DNA of 64,000 nucleotides from positions 64,307,819 to 64,371,818 of the forward strand of contig CP136069.1 of NCBI GenBank assembly GCA_032622095.1, in the 5' to 3' direction. Below, piece by piece: positions 1 to 9,883 of this stretch. The position numbers and the translations under genes are program-made. Source of the stretch: Siphonodentalium dalli (taxonomy: Eukaryota > Mollusca > Scaphopoda > Gadilida > Siphonodentaliidae). How positions within the stretch are numbered: position 1 is the first letter of the stretch; every line of letters begins with the position of its first letter. A model generated the notes under the pieces. It did no database searches and was not told the DNA's origin. It worked only from the letters and a program-made list of their open reading frames with translations.

Positions 1-387
1 AATGTAGAGTTACGCCTCTTAGATCAATTCTGCCTTTTTAATCGAGATAAATGCATTTCGCGTTTTTCATCCGTATTTCGTACGCACGGGGTAGCCGTTT
101 AGCAATGTCGATGGCAGTACAGAGCGTTGATCGGTTAACAACTCCGAATATGGTCAATATAAAGATCGTTGATGCCTTAACCCACTAAGTGGCGTTTGCG
201 GTGATTTTGATGACTGAGAGTGGAGAATTAGTTATCAGAGCTTGTCCAAAATGCGACGTGGACGATCCCCATGGGTTTTTACCCTTATATACGAAATTTG
301 AGCTCGATCCGCGCAGCCGTTTTTGATTCTATAAAGTACACATATACACATATATATACGGAAGTCTCAAAATATATAGGAGACTAG
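1..387 (+). repeat. Interspersed repeat R1, copy 1 (starts outside window)
   Basis: The segment is repeated with moderate divergence at 1592-1945. Its second half recurs at 722-1020, 2297-2551, 3356-3660, 4490-4785 and 7757-8003. Shared landmarks, in order, are an AATCGAGATAA block, a GATCGTTGATGCCTTAACC block, a GAGCTTGTCCAAAA block, and a tail of the form GAGCTCGATC...CAGCCGTTTT...TATAAAG followed by a CA/TA microsatellite, GGAAGTCTCAAAATATA and GACTAG. The tail pattern (a 'we checked ... ccgttt cgag tctat' type end plus microsatellite) is characteristic of RTE-like LINE or SINE 3' ends in invertebrates; that assignment is inference. It has no coding capacity. Confidence 0.7.
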
Positions 388-422
388 CCGATGAGCCCGA
401 CGTTGTCCGGGCTATTCAAAAA

Positions 423-720
423 CCAAATTTCAAGTCGATAGCTCCACCCGTTTCCGAGATCTGGTCTGCGCATGCGCGAAGCTGGCGTCGCACCGTCTCG
501 GCGACCCGATAAAATTCGTATCCGGGGCAAGATACATTCACATACCAAATTTCAAGTCGATAGCTCCACCCGTTTCCGAGATATGGTCTGCGCATGTGCG
601 AAGCTGGCGTCGCACGGGCTCGGCCACCCGATAAAATTCGTATCCGGGGCAAGATACATTCACATACCAAATTTCAAGTCGATTGCTCCACCCGTTTCCG
701 AGATCTCGTCCGCAGTATTG
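423..720. repeat. 122-bp tandem repeat, about 2.4 copies
   Basis: CCAAATTTCAAGTCGAT recurs at 423, 545 and 667, giving an exact 122-bp period. The copies differ at only a few sites. The unit is more GC-rich than its surroundings, with CGCGCAAGCTGGCGTCGCAC-type content. Each copy contains a 'caaatttcaagtcgatagctccacccgtttccgaga' style phrase like the ends of RTE-type elements, so this is probably a tandemly multiplied retroposon tail. Open frames here are by-products of the repeat. Confidence 0.85.
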
Positions 721-721
721 T

Positions 722-1020
722 TCCCGTATATATCTCTGCAGATGCTAATAACGTTGAATGGTAAACAAACGCTCTTTATAGCGATGCGTCAAAAACAAAC
801 GCTCATTAAATTATCACTTGATTAACCACCGCAGTGCCGTTTTTTGTGACTGAGAGTGGAGAACGGGTGGTCTGAGCTTCTCCAAAACGCGACGCCGACG
901 GTGTCCATGGGATTTTACCTTTGGATAGGAAGTTTGGGCTCGATCGGTCAACCCGTTTTCGATTCTATAAAGGACAGACAGACAGACAAACAGAGGTCTT
1001 CAAAATATATATGAGACTAG
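722..1020 (+). repeat. R1 copy 2 (diverged)
   Basis: It matches 3356-3660 from the CCGTATATCTCTCTGCAGATG block to the GACTAG end. It carries the GAGCTTCTCCAAAA block and the tail GATTCTATAAAGGACAGACAG. The (GACA)n stretch at 971-990 stands in for the CACACATATATA tract of other copies. Confidence 0.65.
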
Positions 1021-1591
1021 CAGGTTAGCCCGCCACTAGCGTGGTTGGCCAGAAACATAACATTTTTATTATTATTTTGTTTTAATTTATTTTTCATTAA
1101 TTTAATGTTTTTAAAATTTAATTGATGTTTTTTTTGAAATTTTTAATATTTATTTAATTTTTTTTAAATTTTTTTTAATTTTTAATTCTTTTTTATAATT
1201 TAATTGTTTTTTTATTTTAAAATTTGTTTAATTTTAAATTGTTTTAATTAATTTTTTAAATGAATTTTGTGTTTCTGGCGGAAAAATTGACACGATGAAA
1301 TCCCCCCTTCCTAGGAACGACAGACAACGCATTCTCTGTTTTTCAATGAGTTAATTCATGGTACCCGTCCTAAACTTCCCCGTTCCTAGATACCCGTCCC
1401 TAAACGAGGTATGATTTTTTTAACCTGCCCGTACCCGTCCTAAACTTCCCCGTTCCTAGATACCCATCCCTAATAGAGGTATGATTTTTTTTAACCTGCC
1501 CGTGGCCATTGAGCAGCCCCTGTCAGTGGTTGTCCACCCTTACGAGATGGTCAATAGTCCCCGAGCGGACAGTCAATTAATCCCGTCGTGA
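1021..1591. repeat. Block B copy 1: conserved ends around an AT-rich core
   Basis: It begins CAGGTTAGCCCGCC directly after the GACTAG of an R1 copy. It continues into about 200 bp of nearly pure A/T (1060-1270), then GTTTCTGGCGG, CCCCCCTTCCTAGGAACG, and a CAATTAATCCCGTCGTGAA end. The same series is found at 3661-4232 and in part at 2552-2830. A 60-bp piece (TTCCCCGTTCCTAGATACCC) is duplicated internally at 1374-1500. No gene is seen. Confidence 0.7.
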
Positions 1592-1945
1592 AAGTAAACA
1601 AACGCTTCCTATATCAATTCTGCCTTTTTAATCGAGATAATTGCATTTCGCGTTTCTCATCCGTATTTCGGACGCATGGGGGTAGTCGTTTAGCAATGTC
1701 GATTGCAACACCGAATATGGTTAATATAAAGATCGTTGATGCCTTAACCCCCGAAGTGGCGTTTGCGGTGATTTTGATGATTGGGAAGGGAGAAGCGGTG
1801 CTCTGAGCTTCTCCAAAAACGCGACAACGACGGTGTCCGTGGGATTTTACTAGGAAGTTTGAGCTCAATCTGTCCATGCGTTTTCGATTCTATGAAGTAA
1901 CCACACATATATACACGGAAGTCTCAAAATATATATATAGACTAG
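1592..1945 (+). repeat. R1 copy 3
   Basis: This is a near full-length partner of 1-387, including the AATCGAGATAATTGCATTTC block and the GACTAG end at 1940-1945. The flanking block B begins immediately after it. Confidence 0.7.
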
Positions 1946-2060
1946 CAGGTTAGCCCGCCACTGGCGGCGTTTGTCAGAAACATGACAATTTTTAATATTT
2001 CTAATTATTTTTTTAATTTCAAATTTTTAAAATTAATTTTTTTATTTAATTTTTAGTTTT

Positions 2061-2296
2061 TTTTACCCGATTTGACCTTGAATTGATCTTTTCAAGGTCA
2101 AGGTCAGGTCGGGGTCACAATTGAACCCGTCCACGACACTTCCCGTAGGTAGCAAGTTTGAGCTCAATTAGTTCGAGTCTATAAAGGACACACACATATA
2201 TATAATTTGTGGGTACCCGTTTCAAGGTGAAGATCACCTAGGGCGGAAAAACTGACCCGATCCGCGTTCCTAGGAAGCCGTAAGTACGTAATAATC
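2061..2296. repeat. AGGTCA-rich repeat block, copy 1
   Basis: The sequence TTGACCTTGAATTGATC is followed by TCAAGGTCAAGGTCAGGTC, an imperfect palindrome with tandem AGGTCA half-sites. It then has a GAGCTCAAT...CTATAAAGGACACAC tail and a GTGGGTACCCGTTTCAAGG block. The same order recurs at 7441-7690, and the palindromic core again at 8129-8155 and 57163-57215. It is non-coding. Confidence 0.7.
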
Positions 2297-2551
2297 TTTA
2301 TCAACGACACTGCGGATAGGAACGCCCTTTAACTATCAACGCGATTAACCCCCGAAGTGCCGTTTGCGGTGATTTTGATGATTGGGAGTGGATAATGAGT
2401 GCTCAGAGCTTGTCCAAAACGCGACGTCGACCATTCCCGTTGGTTTTTACCCTTAGATAGGAAGTTTGAGCTCGATCTGACCAGCCGTTTTCGATTCTAT
2501 AAAGTACACACATATATATATACGGAAGTCTCAAAATATATAGTAGACTAG
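2297..2551 (+). repeat. R1 copy 4 (3' half)
   Basis: It begins in TTTATCAACGACACTGCGGATAG, which recurs at 7759, and ends in GACTAG at 2546-2551. CAGGTTAGCCCGCC follows, exactly as after copies 2, 3 and 7. Confidence 0.65.
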
Positions 2552-3355
2552 CAGGTTAGCCCGCCACTGGCGGCATTCGTCCCATGGCTTTGTTTCAGAA
2601 ACATGACATTTTTGAATATGAATTTAATGTTTTTTAAATTTAATATATTTTGTTTCTGAATTGTTTTTTTATTGTTAATTTTTTTTAATTTTAAATTGTT
2701 TTAATTAAATTGTAAATTGTTTTAATTAATTTTTTTGTTTCTGGCGGAAAAAATTACCCGTAGGAATCCCCCCTTCCTAGGAACGACAGACAACGCATTC
2801 TTTGTTTCGTGAAATCTCTCTACGATAACATTGCATTGAATTTAAAACAAACGCTTCCCGTCGGGAAATCTGTCTGCATAATATTTTGAGTCTGCCGTAC
2901 CCGTCGTAATGTCGTGAAATCTCTCTGCATAATAGATAACATTGCATTGAATCTGTTGTTGGCATTCAGAGCTTCGGGTCGTTGTTGTTGACATCACGGC
3001 TCCCCGAAAACTCTCACATTGCCGAAAACGTGTATTTAGTAATATCGTTGTTGTTGATATTTACGGCTTGTGGGCTATTTTCTTATTTAGCAAGTTTGAG
3101 CTCAATCGGTTCGAGTCTATAAAGGACACACTCATATATATGACACTTCCCGTGGGTAGCAAGTTTGAGCTCAATCGGCATTCCCTGGAATTTCCCGTAG
3201 ATTGGCAGATTCCAGTAGCTTTATAACGGTATATCTGGGGAGAAATCTGATGCTATATTCGTGATTATCTGGGATGATTTCGGTATATAAGTATATACTG
3301 TAAAAACAAAGCGCGCAGGGTTGGTCAGAAACAAATGTTTTTTAAATTTAATGTA
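2552..3355. repeat. Truncated block B and AT-rich filler
   Basis: CAGGTTAGCCCGCC and an AT-rich core lead to a GTTTCTGGCGG / CCTAGGAACG stretch at 2739-2800. A GTGAAATCTCTCT...AACATTGCATTGAA phrase occurs twice (2809-2842 and 2913-2952). 3000-3355 contains fragments of the same tails (GAGCTCAATCGGTTCGAGTC). No gene is recognisable. Confidence 0.5.
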
Positions 3356-3660
3356 TGTTCCGTATATCTCTCTGCAGATGCAAATAACGTTGAATGGCAA
3401 ACAGACGCTCTTTATAGAGATGCGTCAAAAACAAACGCTGATTAAATAATCACTTGATTAACCCACGCCGTGCCTTTGCGGTGATTTGAGATTGGAGAAC
3501 GGGTGCTCTGAGCTTTTCTAAACCACGACCACGGTTGTGTCGGTGGGATTTGACACTTACATAGGAAGTTTGAGCTCAATCTGTACACGCGTTTTGGATT
3601 CTATGAAGTACACACACACATATATACGAAGTCTCAAAATATATAGTATAGAAGACTAAG
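3356..3660 (+). repeat. R1 copy 5
   Basis: It is homologous to 722-1020 throughout, including AATAACGTTGAATGG and the CTATGAAGTACACACACAC tail. The usual GACTAG end is disturbed to GACTAAGAAGACTA. Confidence 0.6.
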
Positions 3661-4232
3661 AAGACTATATTGGTTGGTCAGAAACATGACATTTTTTTAA
3701 TTGTTTTTAAAAATTTTAATATATATATATATATATATATTTTAATATTAATATCATGTTTTTTAAATTTAATTTATGTTTTTTTGAATTTTTTAATATT
3801 TATTTAATTTGTTTTAATTTAATTTAATTTAATTCTTTTTTATAATTTAAATTTTTTATTTTTTTTTATTTTTTAAATTTTAAATTGTTTTAATTAATTT
3901 TTTAATTGAATGTTTTGTTTTTCAATGAGTTAAATGTGCCTTTTTCTGGCGGAAACATTGACCCGATGAAATCCCCCCTTCCTAGGAACGACAGACAATG
4001 CATTCTTTGTTTTTCAATGAGTTAATTCATGGTACCCATCCTAAACTCCCCCGTTCCTAGGAACGACAGACGTTTTAATCAAGAGAAATTATGATACCCG
4101 TCCCTAAAAGAGGTATGATTTTTTTTTAACCTGCCCATGGCCATTGAGCAGCCCCTGACAGAGGTTGTCCACCCTTACGAGATGGTCAATAGACCCCGCA
4201 ATGAGCGGACAGTCAATTAATCCCGCCGTGAA
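3661..4232. repeat. Block B copy 2
   Basis: It repeats 1021-1591: GGTCAGAAACATGACATTTT, an AT-rich core with an (AT)n run at 3719-3742, CTGGCGG, CCTAGGAACGACAGACAA, AACCTGCCCATGGCCATTG, and the CAATTAATCCCGCCGTGAA end. Together with the preceding R1 copy it shows that a unit of roughly 0.9 kb has been duplicated as a block. Confidence 0.65.
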
Positions 4233-4347
4233 CAGGGGGGGGGGGGAACCGCGGGACACAACGTACCGTGGGGGGGGGGGGTGCCTAAGCGGTACCCAAA
4301 CCGAATAAAACAGTTTTTTCCACCCTGTGTCTGCAGTTCCCCCCCTG
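4233..4347. mobile_element. Miniature poly-G-ended inverted-repeat element
   Basis: The ends are CAGGGGGGG...GGAAC (4233-4248) and GTTCCCCCCCTG (4336-4347), an inverted pair. The flanks are CCGTGAAC (4226-4233) and TCGTGAAC (4348-4355), a 7-bp match with one more mismatched base, as expected of a target duplication. The host site is the end of block B, which in copy 1 (1578-1591) runs on without the insertion. The size is about 115 bp with no coding capacity. CAGGG ends and a 7-8 bp duplication suggest a hAT-type MITE. Confidence 0.5.
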
Positions 4348-4489
4348 TCGTGAACTGACGAAATATGAATACGACAGAGAATATTGTTTGATCTAAAGCA
4401 ACTGGCAGTCTAGCTATTGACAAAGAATTGTAGATCAACTGCGTCTGATCCATGACTTCCAATAAATCTCTCCGCATAGGAAAGCACTC

Positions 4490-4785
4490 AAAGTATTGTT
4501 CCCGTATAACATTGCGTTGAATTGTAAACAAACGCTCTTTTTGTAAACACTGCGGAAAAATAACGCTATTTATCTATCTATTAACCCCGAAGTGGAGAAT
4601 GGGTGCTCAGAGCTTCTCCAAAACGCGACAACGACGGTGTCCGTGGGATTTTACCCTTAGATAGGAAGTTTGAGCTCAATCCGCGCAGCCGTTTCCGATT
4701 CTATGAAGTACCCCCACACACTCACATATATATATATATATATATACATATATATATACGGAAGTTTCAAAATATATATATAGAT
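4490..4785 (+). repeat. R1 copy 6
   Basis: It is recognised by AACATTGCGTTGAATTG, the GAGCTTCTCCAAAACGCGAC block, GAGCTCAATCCGCGCAGCCG and the CTATGAAGTAC...TATATATACGGAAG tail with a long (TA)n tract at 4726-4758. Confidence 0.65.
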
Positions 4786-5460
4786 TACTCAGCTATGGCT
4801 CATTTTGAAACATTCCGTGTGATTCCAAGGCGTTTTACACCATTTCGGCTGCTAGAGCTATTCAAAATACGCACTGGGGCCTGTCAAAGTTTGCAGAATG
4901 CGAAACTTAGCATCCTAAAATGCGAACTGGGGCATGCTTGACTTGCGACTAAAAGACGCATATGGTGCGAATACTTTTGATATATTTGACATTTCATATC
5001 GCGTTAGGACAAGTAGAAATCGCCTCAATGAAATATTAGCAAAAATCAGCTGGTAAAGTGTGCTTTTGTAGCGAAAATAGCATTTTAAAAACAGACACTG
5101 GGAATATAACTACCAAATCTTACTGATCGGTTCGATATTTCGGTTCGATATTTCGAAGTCTGGCCGGCAAACATTGATCCAATGAATGGTTAGTATGGTT
5201 ATATATAGCAACAACTATCGATGAACGCTCACACATTTATTATATCCTTGATAACGATAGAGATGCATACCATTTTCTGCAATGTCCTGTCCATTTGTTG
5301 TGAAATTGCAAGCGCGCACCGTGACATTGACGAATGCGCACTGTGTCCAAAACTGAATGCGAACCAGTTCTCACGGGGCAACTGAGGCCCCGTGCAAAAT
5401 CACACTCGCCAATTGGACTATCCCGTACTATATCAACCTCAATCAGAACCTTCACTGCAC
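4786..5460. other. No recognisable feature
   Basis: This is unique-looking sequence. It contains a short duplication GGTTCGATATTTCG at 5130-5156 and short open frames on both strands without family resemblance or splice context. Confidence 0.5.
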
Positions 5461-5570
5461 GCTTTCATCCTATGAATTATGATACTGTGCTTTCATCCTA
5501 TGAATTATGATACTGTGCTTTCATCCTATGAATTATGATACTGTGCTTTCATCCTATATATGAATTGCAT
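5461..5570. repeat. 28-bp tandem repeat, about 3.6 copies
   Basis: GCTTTCATCCTATGAATTAT recurs at 5461, 5489 and 5517 with no mismatches seen, and partly at 5545. Near-identity of the units implies recent expansion. It lies just upstream of the candidate exon at 5585. Confidence 0.9.
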
Positions 5571-5584
5571 TTTGATCCCTTCAG

Positions 5585-5666
5585 GTGCACAATTAGTATG
5601 GTCACAGTCATCATACGACTCAGAATATGACTCAGATAGCGGTGGTGGATCCAGCTCCAGCATGGG
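5585..5666 (+). CDS. Candidate internal exon, Ser/Asp-rich
   Basis: A pyrimidine-containing acceptor (GATCCCTTCAG, ending 5584) precedes an 82-nt stretch ending at a GTAGGT donor (5667). One frame (codons from 5587) is fully open and reads AQLVWSQSSYDSEYDSDS followed by GGGSSSSMG. This is an acidic, serine/glycine-rich segment of the kind found in disordered cytoplasmic regions. The exon would begin with 2 nt and end with 2 nt of split codons. It could be chance: it rests on splice consensus and composition only, and no protein family is recognised. Confidence 0.25.
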
Positions 5667-5713
5667 GTAGGTAATTTATTCATGATCCCAGTTTTCGATA
5701 ATGAATATCACAG

Positions 5714-5762
5714 AAGATTGTACTTCCACCAACAACAGCTTTGTGAACAACTAACAAAATAA
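5714..5762 (+). CDS. Candidate terminal exon with overlapping AATAAA
   Basis: If the donor at 5667 joins an acceptor CACAG ending at 5713 (a 47-nt intron), the frame continues as RLYFHQQQLCEQLTK and stops at TAA 5760-5762. The stop overlaps an AATAAA signal at 5758-5763. The arrangement is neat but the acceptor lacks a strong pyrimidine tract and the intron is very short. It is inference only. Confidence 0.15.
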
Positions 5763-5763
5763 A

Positions 5764-6297
5764 TATTGATTCTATTCCCGATAGATGGCGGACAAAGAGA
5801 CTGCGCATGGCCGTATATAAAATGTACATCCTGTTGTTAAAGGACCTATTTAATTTAGTACGCTCCATTGAAAATAAAATTGATTATTTCATAATCAAGG
5901 TTTTATGTTCTTCGGAATCTACATCCTATGTATAGGGACAGGAGGGGAACTCGGAGGATGAGCTTGTTCATTGACAACAAACACTGTAGTTCAGATTCAA
6001 TTGGGCTGTTTATTTTTATAAACATAAACAACCAATAATAACTTAAACAAAATATATTGTCAAGAAGGTGGAGGCCAATAACCGCCAAAAAGGCATACCA
6101 TATACGTAAAACATCAAAATCCGACATTTGCACAACCATGGGCTGTTCTCAATCAACTGTTTTATTAAAATATGTGTAATTTTCACCGGGCACCACTTTG
6201 CATTTTTGCACGGAAATGAAACGCAATGTTCATTGTATTCCACCATGCTCTGTTGTGTCATACCTATGGAAGCGTATTAGTGACACCTAACATAAAA
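5764..6297. other. No recognisable feature
   Basis: This is AT-rich sequence. Reverse-strand open frames of 60-80 codons (for example 5903-6261) overlap each other in different frames and match no family; they are most simply chance. Confidence 0.5.
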
Positions 6298-7106
6298 TAC
6301 TATCTCCTAATTAGGATCTCCTAATTAGGACTTATTATCTTATAATTTATTATCTCCTAATTAGGATATATTATCTCCTAATTAGGATATATTATCTCCT
6401 AATTAGGAGATATTATTGGGACTGAGTATCTCCTGATTTAGAGATAGTATCTCCTGATTGGGTGAAAGTATCTCCTAATTGGGAGATAGTATCTCCTAAT
6501 TGGGAGATAGTATCTCCTAATTGGGAGATATGATCTCATAATTGGGAGATAGTATCTCTTAATTGGGAGATAGTATCAATGGGAGATAGTATCTCCTAAT
6601 TGGGAGATATTATCTCCTAATTGGGACTTAGTATCTCCTAATTGGAACTTAGTATCTCCTAATTGGGACTTAGTATCTCATAATTGGGACTTAGTATCTC
6701 CTAATTGGGACTTAGTATCTCCTAATTCGGACTTTGTATCTCCTAATTGGGACTTTGTATCTCCTAATTGGGACTTAGTATATCCTAATTGGGACTAGTA
6801 TCTCCTAATTGGGACTTAGTATCTCCTAATTGGATCTTAGAATCTCCTAATTGGGGCTTATTATCTCCTAATTGTGGCTTAGTATCTCCTAATTGGGGCT
6901 TAGTATCTCCTAATTGGGACTTAGTATCTCCTAATTGGATCTTAGTATCTCCTAATTGGATCTTAGTATCTCATAATTGGATCTTAGTATCTCCTAAATC
7001 TTAGTATCTCCTAATTGGATCTTAGTATCTCCTAATTGGGGCTTAGTATCTCCTAATTGGGGCTTAGTGTCTCCTAATTGGGACTTAGTATCTCCTAATT
7101 GGGACT
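6298..7106. repeat. 21-bp minisatellite, about 37 copies
   Basis: The unit TATCTCCTAATTGGGACTTAG repeats for about 800 bp. At the left edge (6298-6410) the units are TCCTAATTAGGA palindromes. They grade into GGGAGATAG, then GGGACTTAG, then GGATCTTAG variants, so sub-blocks of like variants have spread locally. Because 21 is a multiple of 3, a chance open frame with a 7-residue LVSPNWD-type repeat runs across it (6789-7004); it is not a gene. Confidence 0.95.
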
Positions 7107-7331
7107 TTAGGAGATAACAGATATAAATAACTCAACATGTTCCTGGTCATATTCATTTCGTCTCCAGATCACTCGGCGGACGGTCGCATCGCTCCGTTCG
7201 TTCTCATGCCTTTATCCCTTGTTTTCTAAATTAAAGTCTTAAAATGAGGGGTTAGGGAAAGGATCTATGTGCACTTTCGAGAATCCCAGAGTAAGCCACC
7301 CCATACCACAATCCGCCGCTGTCATTTTATT
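7107..7331. other. Unique spacer, no feature
   Basis: This is the spacer between the minisatellite and the next repeat block. A 7267-7515 open frame starts here but runs into the R1-associated repeats and is not credible as a gene. Confidence 0.4.
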
Positions 7332-7756
7332 ATATACTAGCAGATTAGCCCGCCACTGGCGTGGTTCGTCTCATGACTTTGTTCGAAAAAGCAATTGCAA
7401 CAGCTTCCGATACACGTGTGGTGCACCTAAATCCGCCAGGTTTACCCGATTTGACCTTGAATTGATCACTTTCAAGGTCAAGGTCAGGTCGGGTCACAAA
7501 TTAACCCGTCCATGACACTTCCCGTGGGTAGCAAGTTTGAGCTCAATCGGTTCGAGTCTATAAAGGACACACACATATATATCATTTGTGGGTACCCGTT
7601 TCAAGGTGAAGATCACCTCGGGCGGAAAAAGTGACCCGATGAAAATCTCCCCCGTTCCTAGGGAGCCCTAAATACGTAATAATCACACAACACGCTCATG
7701 TCTGGATACAGTCACGCTCACGCCCGGACCCAGACGTAAGAATCACATTACACGTA
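7332..7756. repeat. AGGTCA block copy 2 with CAGATTAGCCCGCC start
   Basis: CTAGCAGATTAGCCCGCCAC leads to TTCGAAAAAGCAATTGCAAC, then TTGACCTTGAATTGATC and TCAAGGTCAAGGTCAGGTC. The CTATAAAGGACACACAC tail and GTGGGTACCCGTTTCAAGG follow, as in 2061-2296. This fuller copy shows that CAGGTTAGCCCGCC is the natural start of the AGGTCA block. Copy 3 of that start is at 8004. Confidence 0.7.
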
Positions 7757-8160
7757 TACGCTCTTTATCAACGACACTGTGGATACGAACGCTCTTTAAC
7801 TATCAACGTGATTAACTCCGCAGTGCCGTTTTTGTGACTGGGAGAGAAGAACGGGTGCTCGGAGCTTCTCCAAAAGGCCGCGACGACCATTCGCATGGGG
7901 TTTTACCCTTAGATGTGAAGTTTGAGCTCTATCGGTCCAGCCGTTTTCGAGTCTATAAAGGACAAACACATATACGGAAGTCTCAAAATATATTGTAGAC
8001 TAGCAGGTTAGCCCGCCACTGGCGGCATTCGTCCCATGACTGTTCGAAAAAGCAATTGCAACAGCTTCCGAGACACTTGTGCTGCATTTGCACCAAATTT
8101 CGTCGAAATCAGCAAGTTTTACCCGATTTGACCTTGAATTGACCAGTTTGAATGGGTGAT
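7757..8160 (+). repeat. R1 copy 7 followed by the start of another AGGTCA block
   Basis: 7757-8003 matches 2297-2551 and ends GACTAG. 8004-8160 starts CAGGTTAGCCCGCCACTGGC and shares TTCGAAAAAGCAATTGCAAC with 7386-7406, then TTTACCCGATTTGACC. It breaks off where unrelated sequence begins near 8156. Confidence 0.65.
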
Positions 8161-9130
8161 ATTTTATACCGCATTCTGTAAAATCGAATTTTTGAGGGAT
8201 CGGAAGGGTCTAGGACTCCAATAATTGCATATTGCATTGCTCCAATGATCAGTTAATATACAGAATACAGAATAAAGTCACATTTCTCAACTAGTTCCAA
8301 ACAGCATAAACTGATCTAGAAGATATAAGTGAAAAAAAACGTCATATTTTCAACTTCCGGCGGCCATTTTGGCGGCCATCTTGGATGATCGGTTTCTGTT
8401 TTGCCCTATAAAAATGTCATTGTGTCTTAGCTTCGCGAAAATATATACATTTGTATACATTTTACTAGAGTTTCCCGCTATAATTTGCATTAAACTGACT
8501 TAGGGCCTAGTCTGAAAAACGGCGGCCATTATGGCGGCCATTTTGTCTGGGGTCTACACGGCCACTTTTCTTGTTAACATTGCTTGAAAGTTGAAGGACA
8601 TAACAAGGAACAAAATGAGTGGGGTAAATTTAAGTCCCGGGGGTGCAAGGGTATCCCCATTAGCCCCCGGACTAACCGTTGAATGTGAATAATCCTGCAA
8701 TTATATTATTTGGTTTTCTTCTAGTGCGGCGGATAAATGAAAAATCGTGCATTTCATGGTAAAAGCGCCAAATTTGGAATATATCTACAACACATGAATA
8801 TAAGTCAATTAGGATATCATGCCAAGCTGGAAAATGGCCCTGGTTGCCATGGCAACCATTTTGGTAAAAATGTATGTTTTTTCTATTAAAGTTATCCATT
8901 ATGCATTGCTGTGGCCCAGTAACTGCACCGAAAACTGCCCACTTTGTATCAATTTGAGTTGGACATGTACCAGGCTGTATACCTGTTGACAATTTTATCT
9001 TTTAGACGTGGGTAAATTCAAAATGGCGGATAAAATGGCTGCCATTTTTTTTCGAAAATTGCCGTTATGTGTTCTGCGTATGCCTATGGTGGTGGAATTT
9101 GTGTACATTTTTATATTTCAAACATAAACT
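8161..9130. repeat. Dispersed repeat rich in GGCGGCCAT motifs
   Basis: It contains CGGCGGCCATTTTGGCGG at 8357, GGCGGCCATTATGGCGG at 8521 and ATGGCGGATAAAATGGCTGC at 9022. The part 8720-9060 is found again, diverged and reverse-complemented, at 30290-30640: shared phrases include ATCATGCCA with a nearby CATGAAATGCACGATT-like block and ATTTTATCCGCCATTTT. GCCATCTTGG/CCAAGATGGC motifs resemble YY1-type sites. No gene is seen. Confidence 0.55.
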
Positions 9131-9883
9131 TTGGCTAGACAAAACACTAGTCAGTGTCTCTGATACATATGGCACTTTGAAGCAAACCAAAATAATATAT
9201 CCAAAATAATATAACTTGGTCGAGACCCACGCATACATCGGCGATATAAAACATATCAGCCATGTTAGATCATAAATGTTTTACCAGACTTCGTGACATG
9301 ACAATTTATTAATGGTTATACTCGTCGATCGCGAATAAAATGCGATTATCCCGCGACATGCACGAGTTGTGGTTTGAGTATGCCTCTGGGGTATACAACT
9401 ATTATGAACGTTGTAAACAAATATAAATATACGAACCCGTGGATATAATTATGCGTCGACATACACTGTAATTTATGTCCATGAGAAGAAATTGAGATAA
9501 GAAACCGCTCGAGCGGTTCAAGGATAAAAACATTAATTCAACTTAAGTGATTTGCATATACACTCGTGATTCGTGTCGTATCTTGACAATTTATACCATT
9601 ACAACCCTATGATACATACATGTAGTAGTTGACCAATAATTATTCTAAGTCAGGCGGTGCCAATTTATGGAAGAGGTTATTAACCTTGCAACGCGAAAGT
9701 GGCAGAGTTGTTGAGAGTAGTACGTGTTACTATGAAAACCTTGTTGGCCTGTCAACTCAAGAAAACAAGAATGCCAATTCAAATGTTTAACTTTTACATA
9801 TTAAAATTTGAGTGATAAATGTGATAGTCTCAAAATGAGATACCCGATTCATATATATGATTGATAGAAATTAGTATTACTCT
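9131..9883. other. Unique sequence with a short IR-family fragment
   Basis: Nothing gene-like is seen. 9665-9715 (TTTATGGAAGAGGTTAT then GCGAAAGTGGCAGAGTTG) is a diverged relative of the right arm of the inverted-repeat element at 63346-63664. Confidence 0.4.

Noticed and set aside
5300-5370. Peptides resembling a cbEGF start (DIDECA) and a trypsin motif (TNAHC) in overlapping frames
   Set aside because: Both frames stop within about 20 codons, lack the other required cysteines or catalytic residues and have no splice sites; coincidence.
6789-7004. Open frame with heptad repeat LVSPNWD
   Set aside because: It is the translation of the 21-bp minisatellite; the frame follows from the repeat period and has no flanking gene structure.
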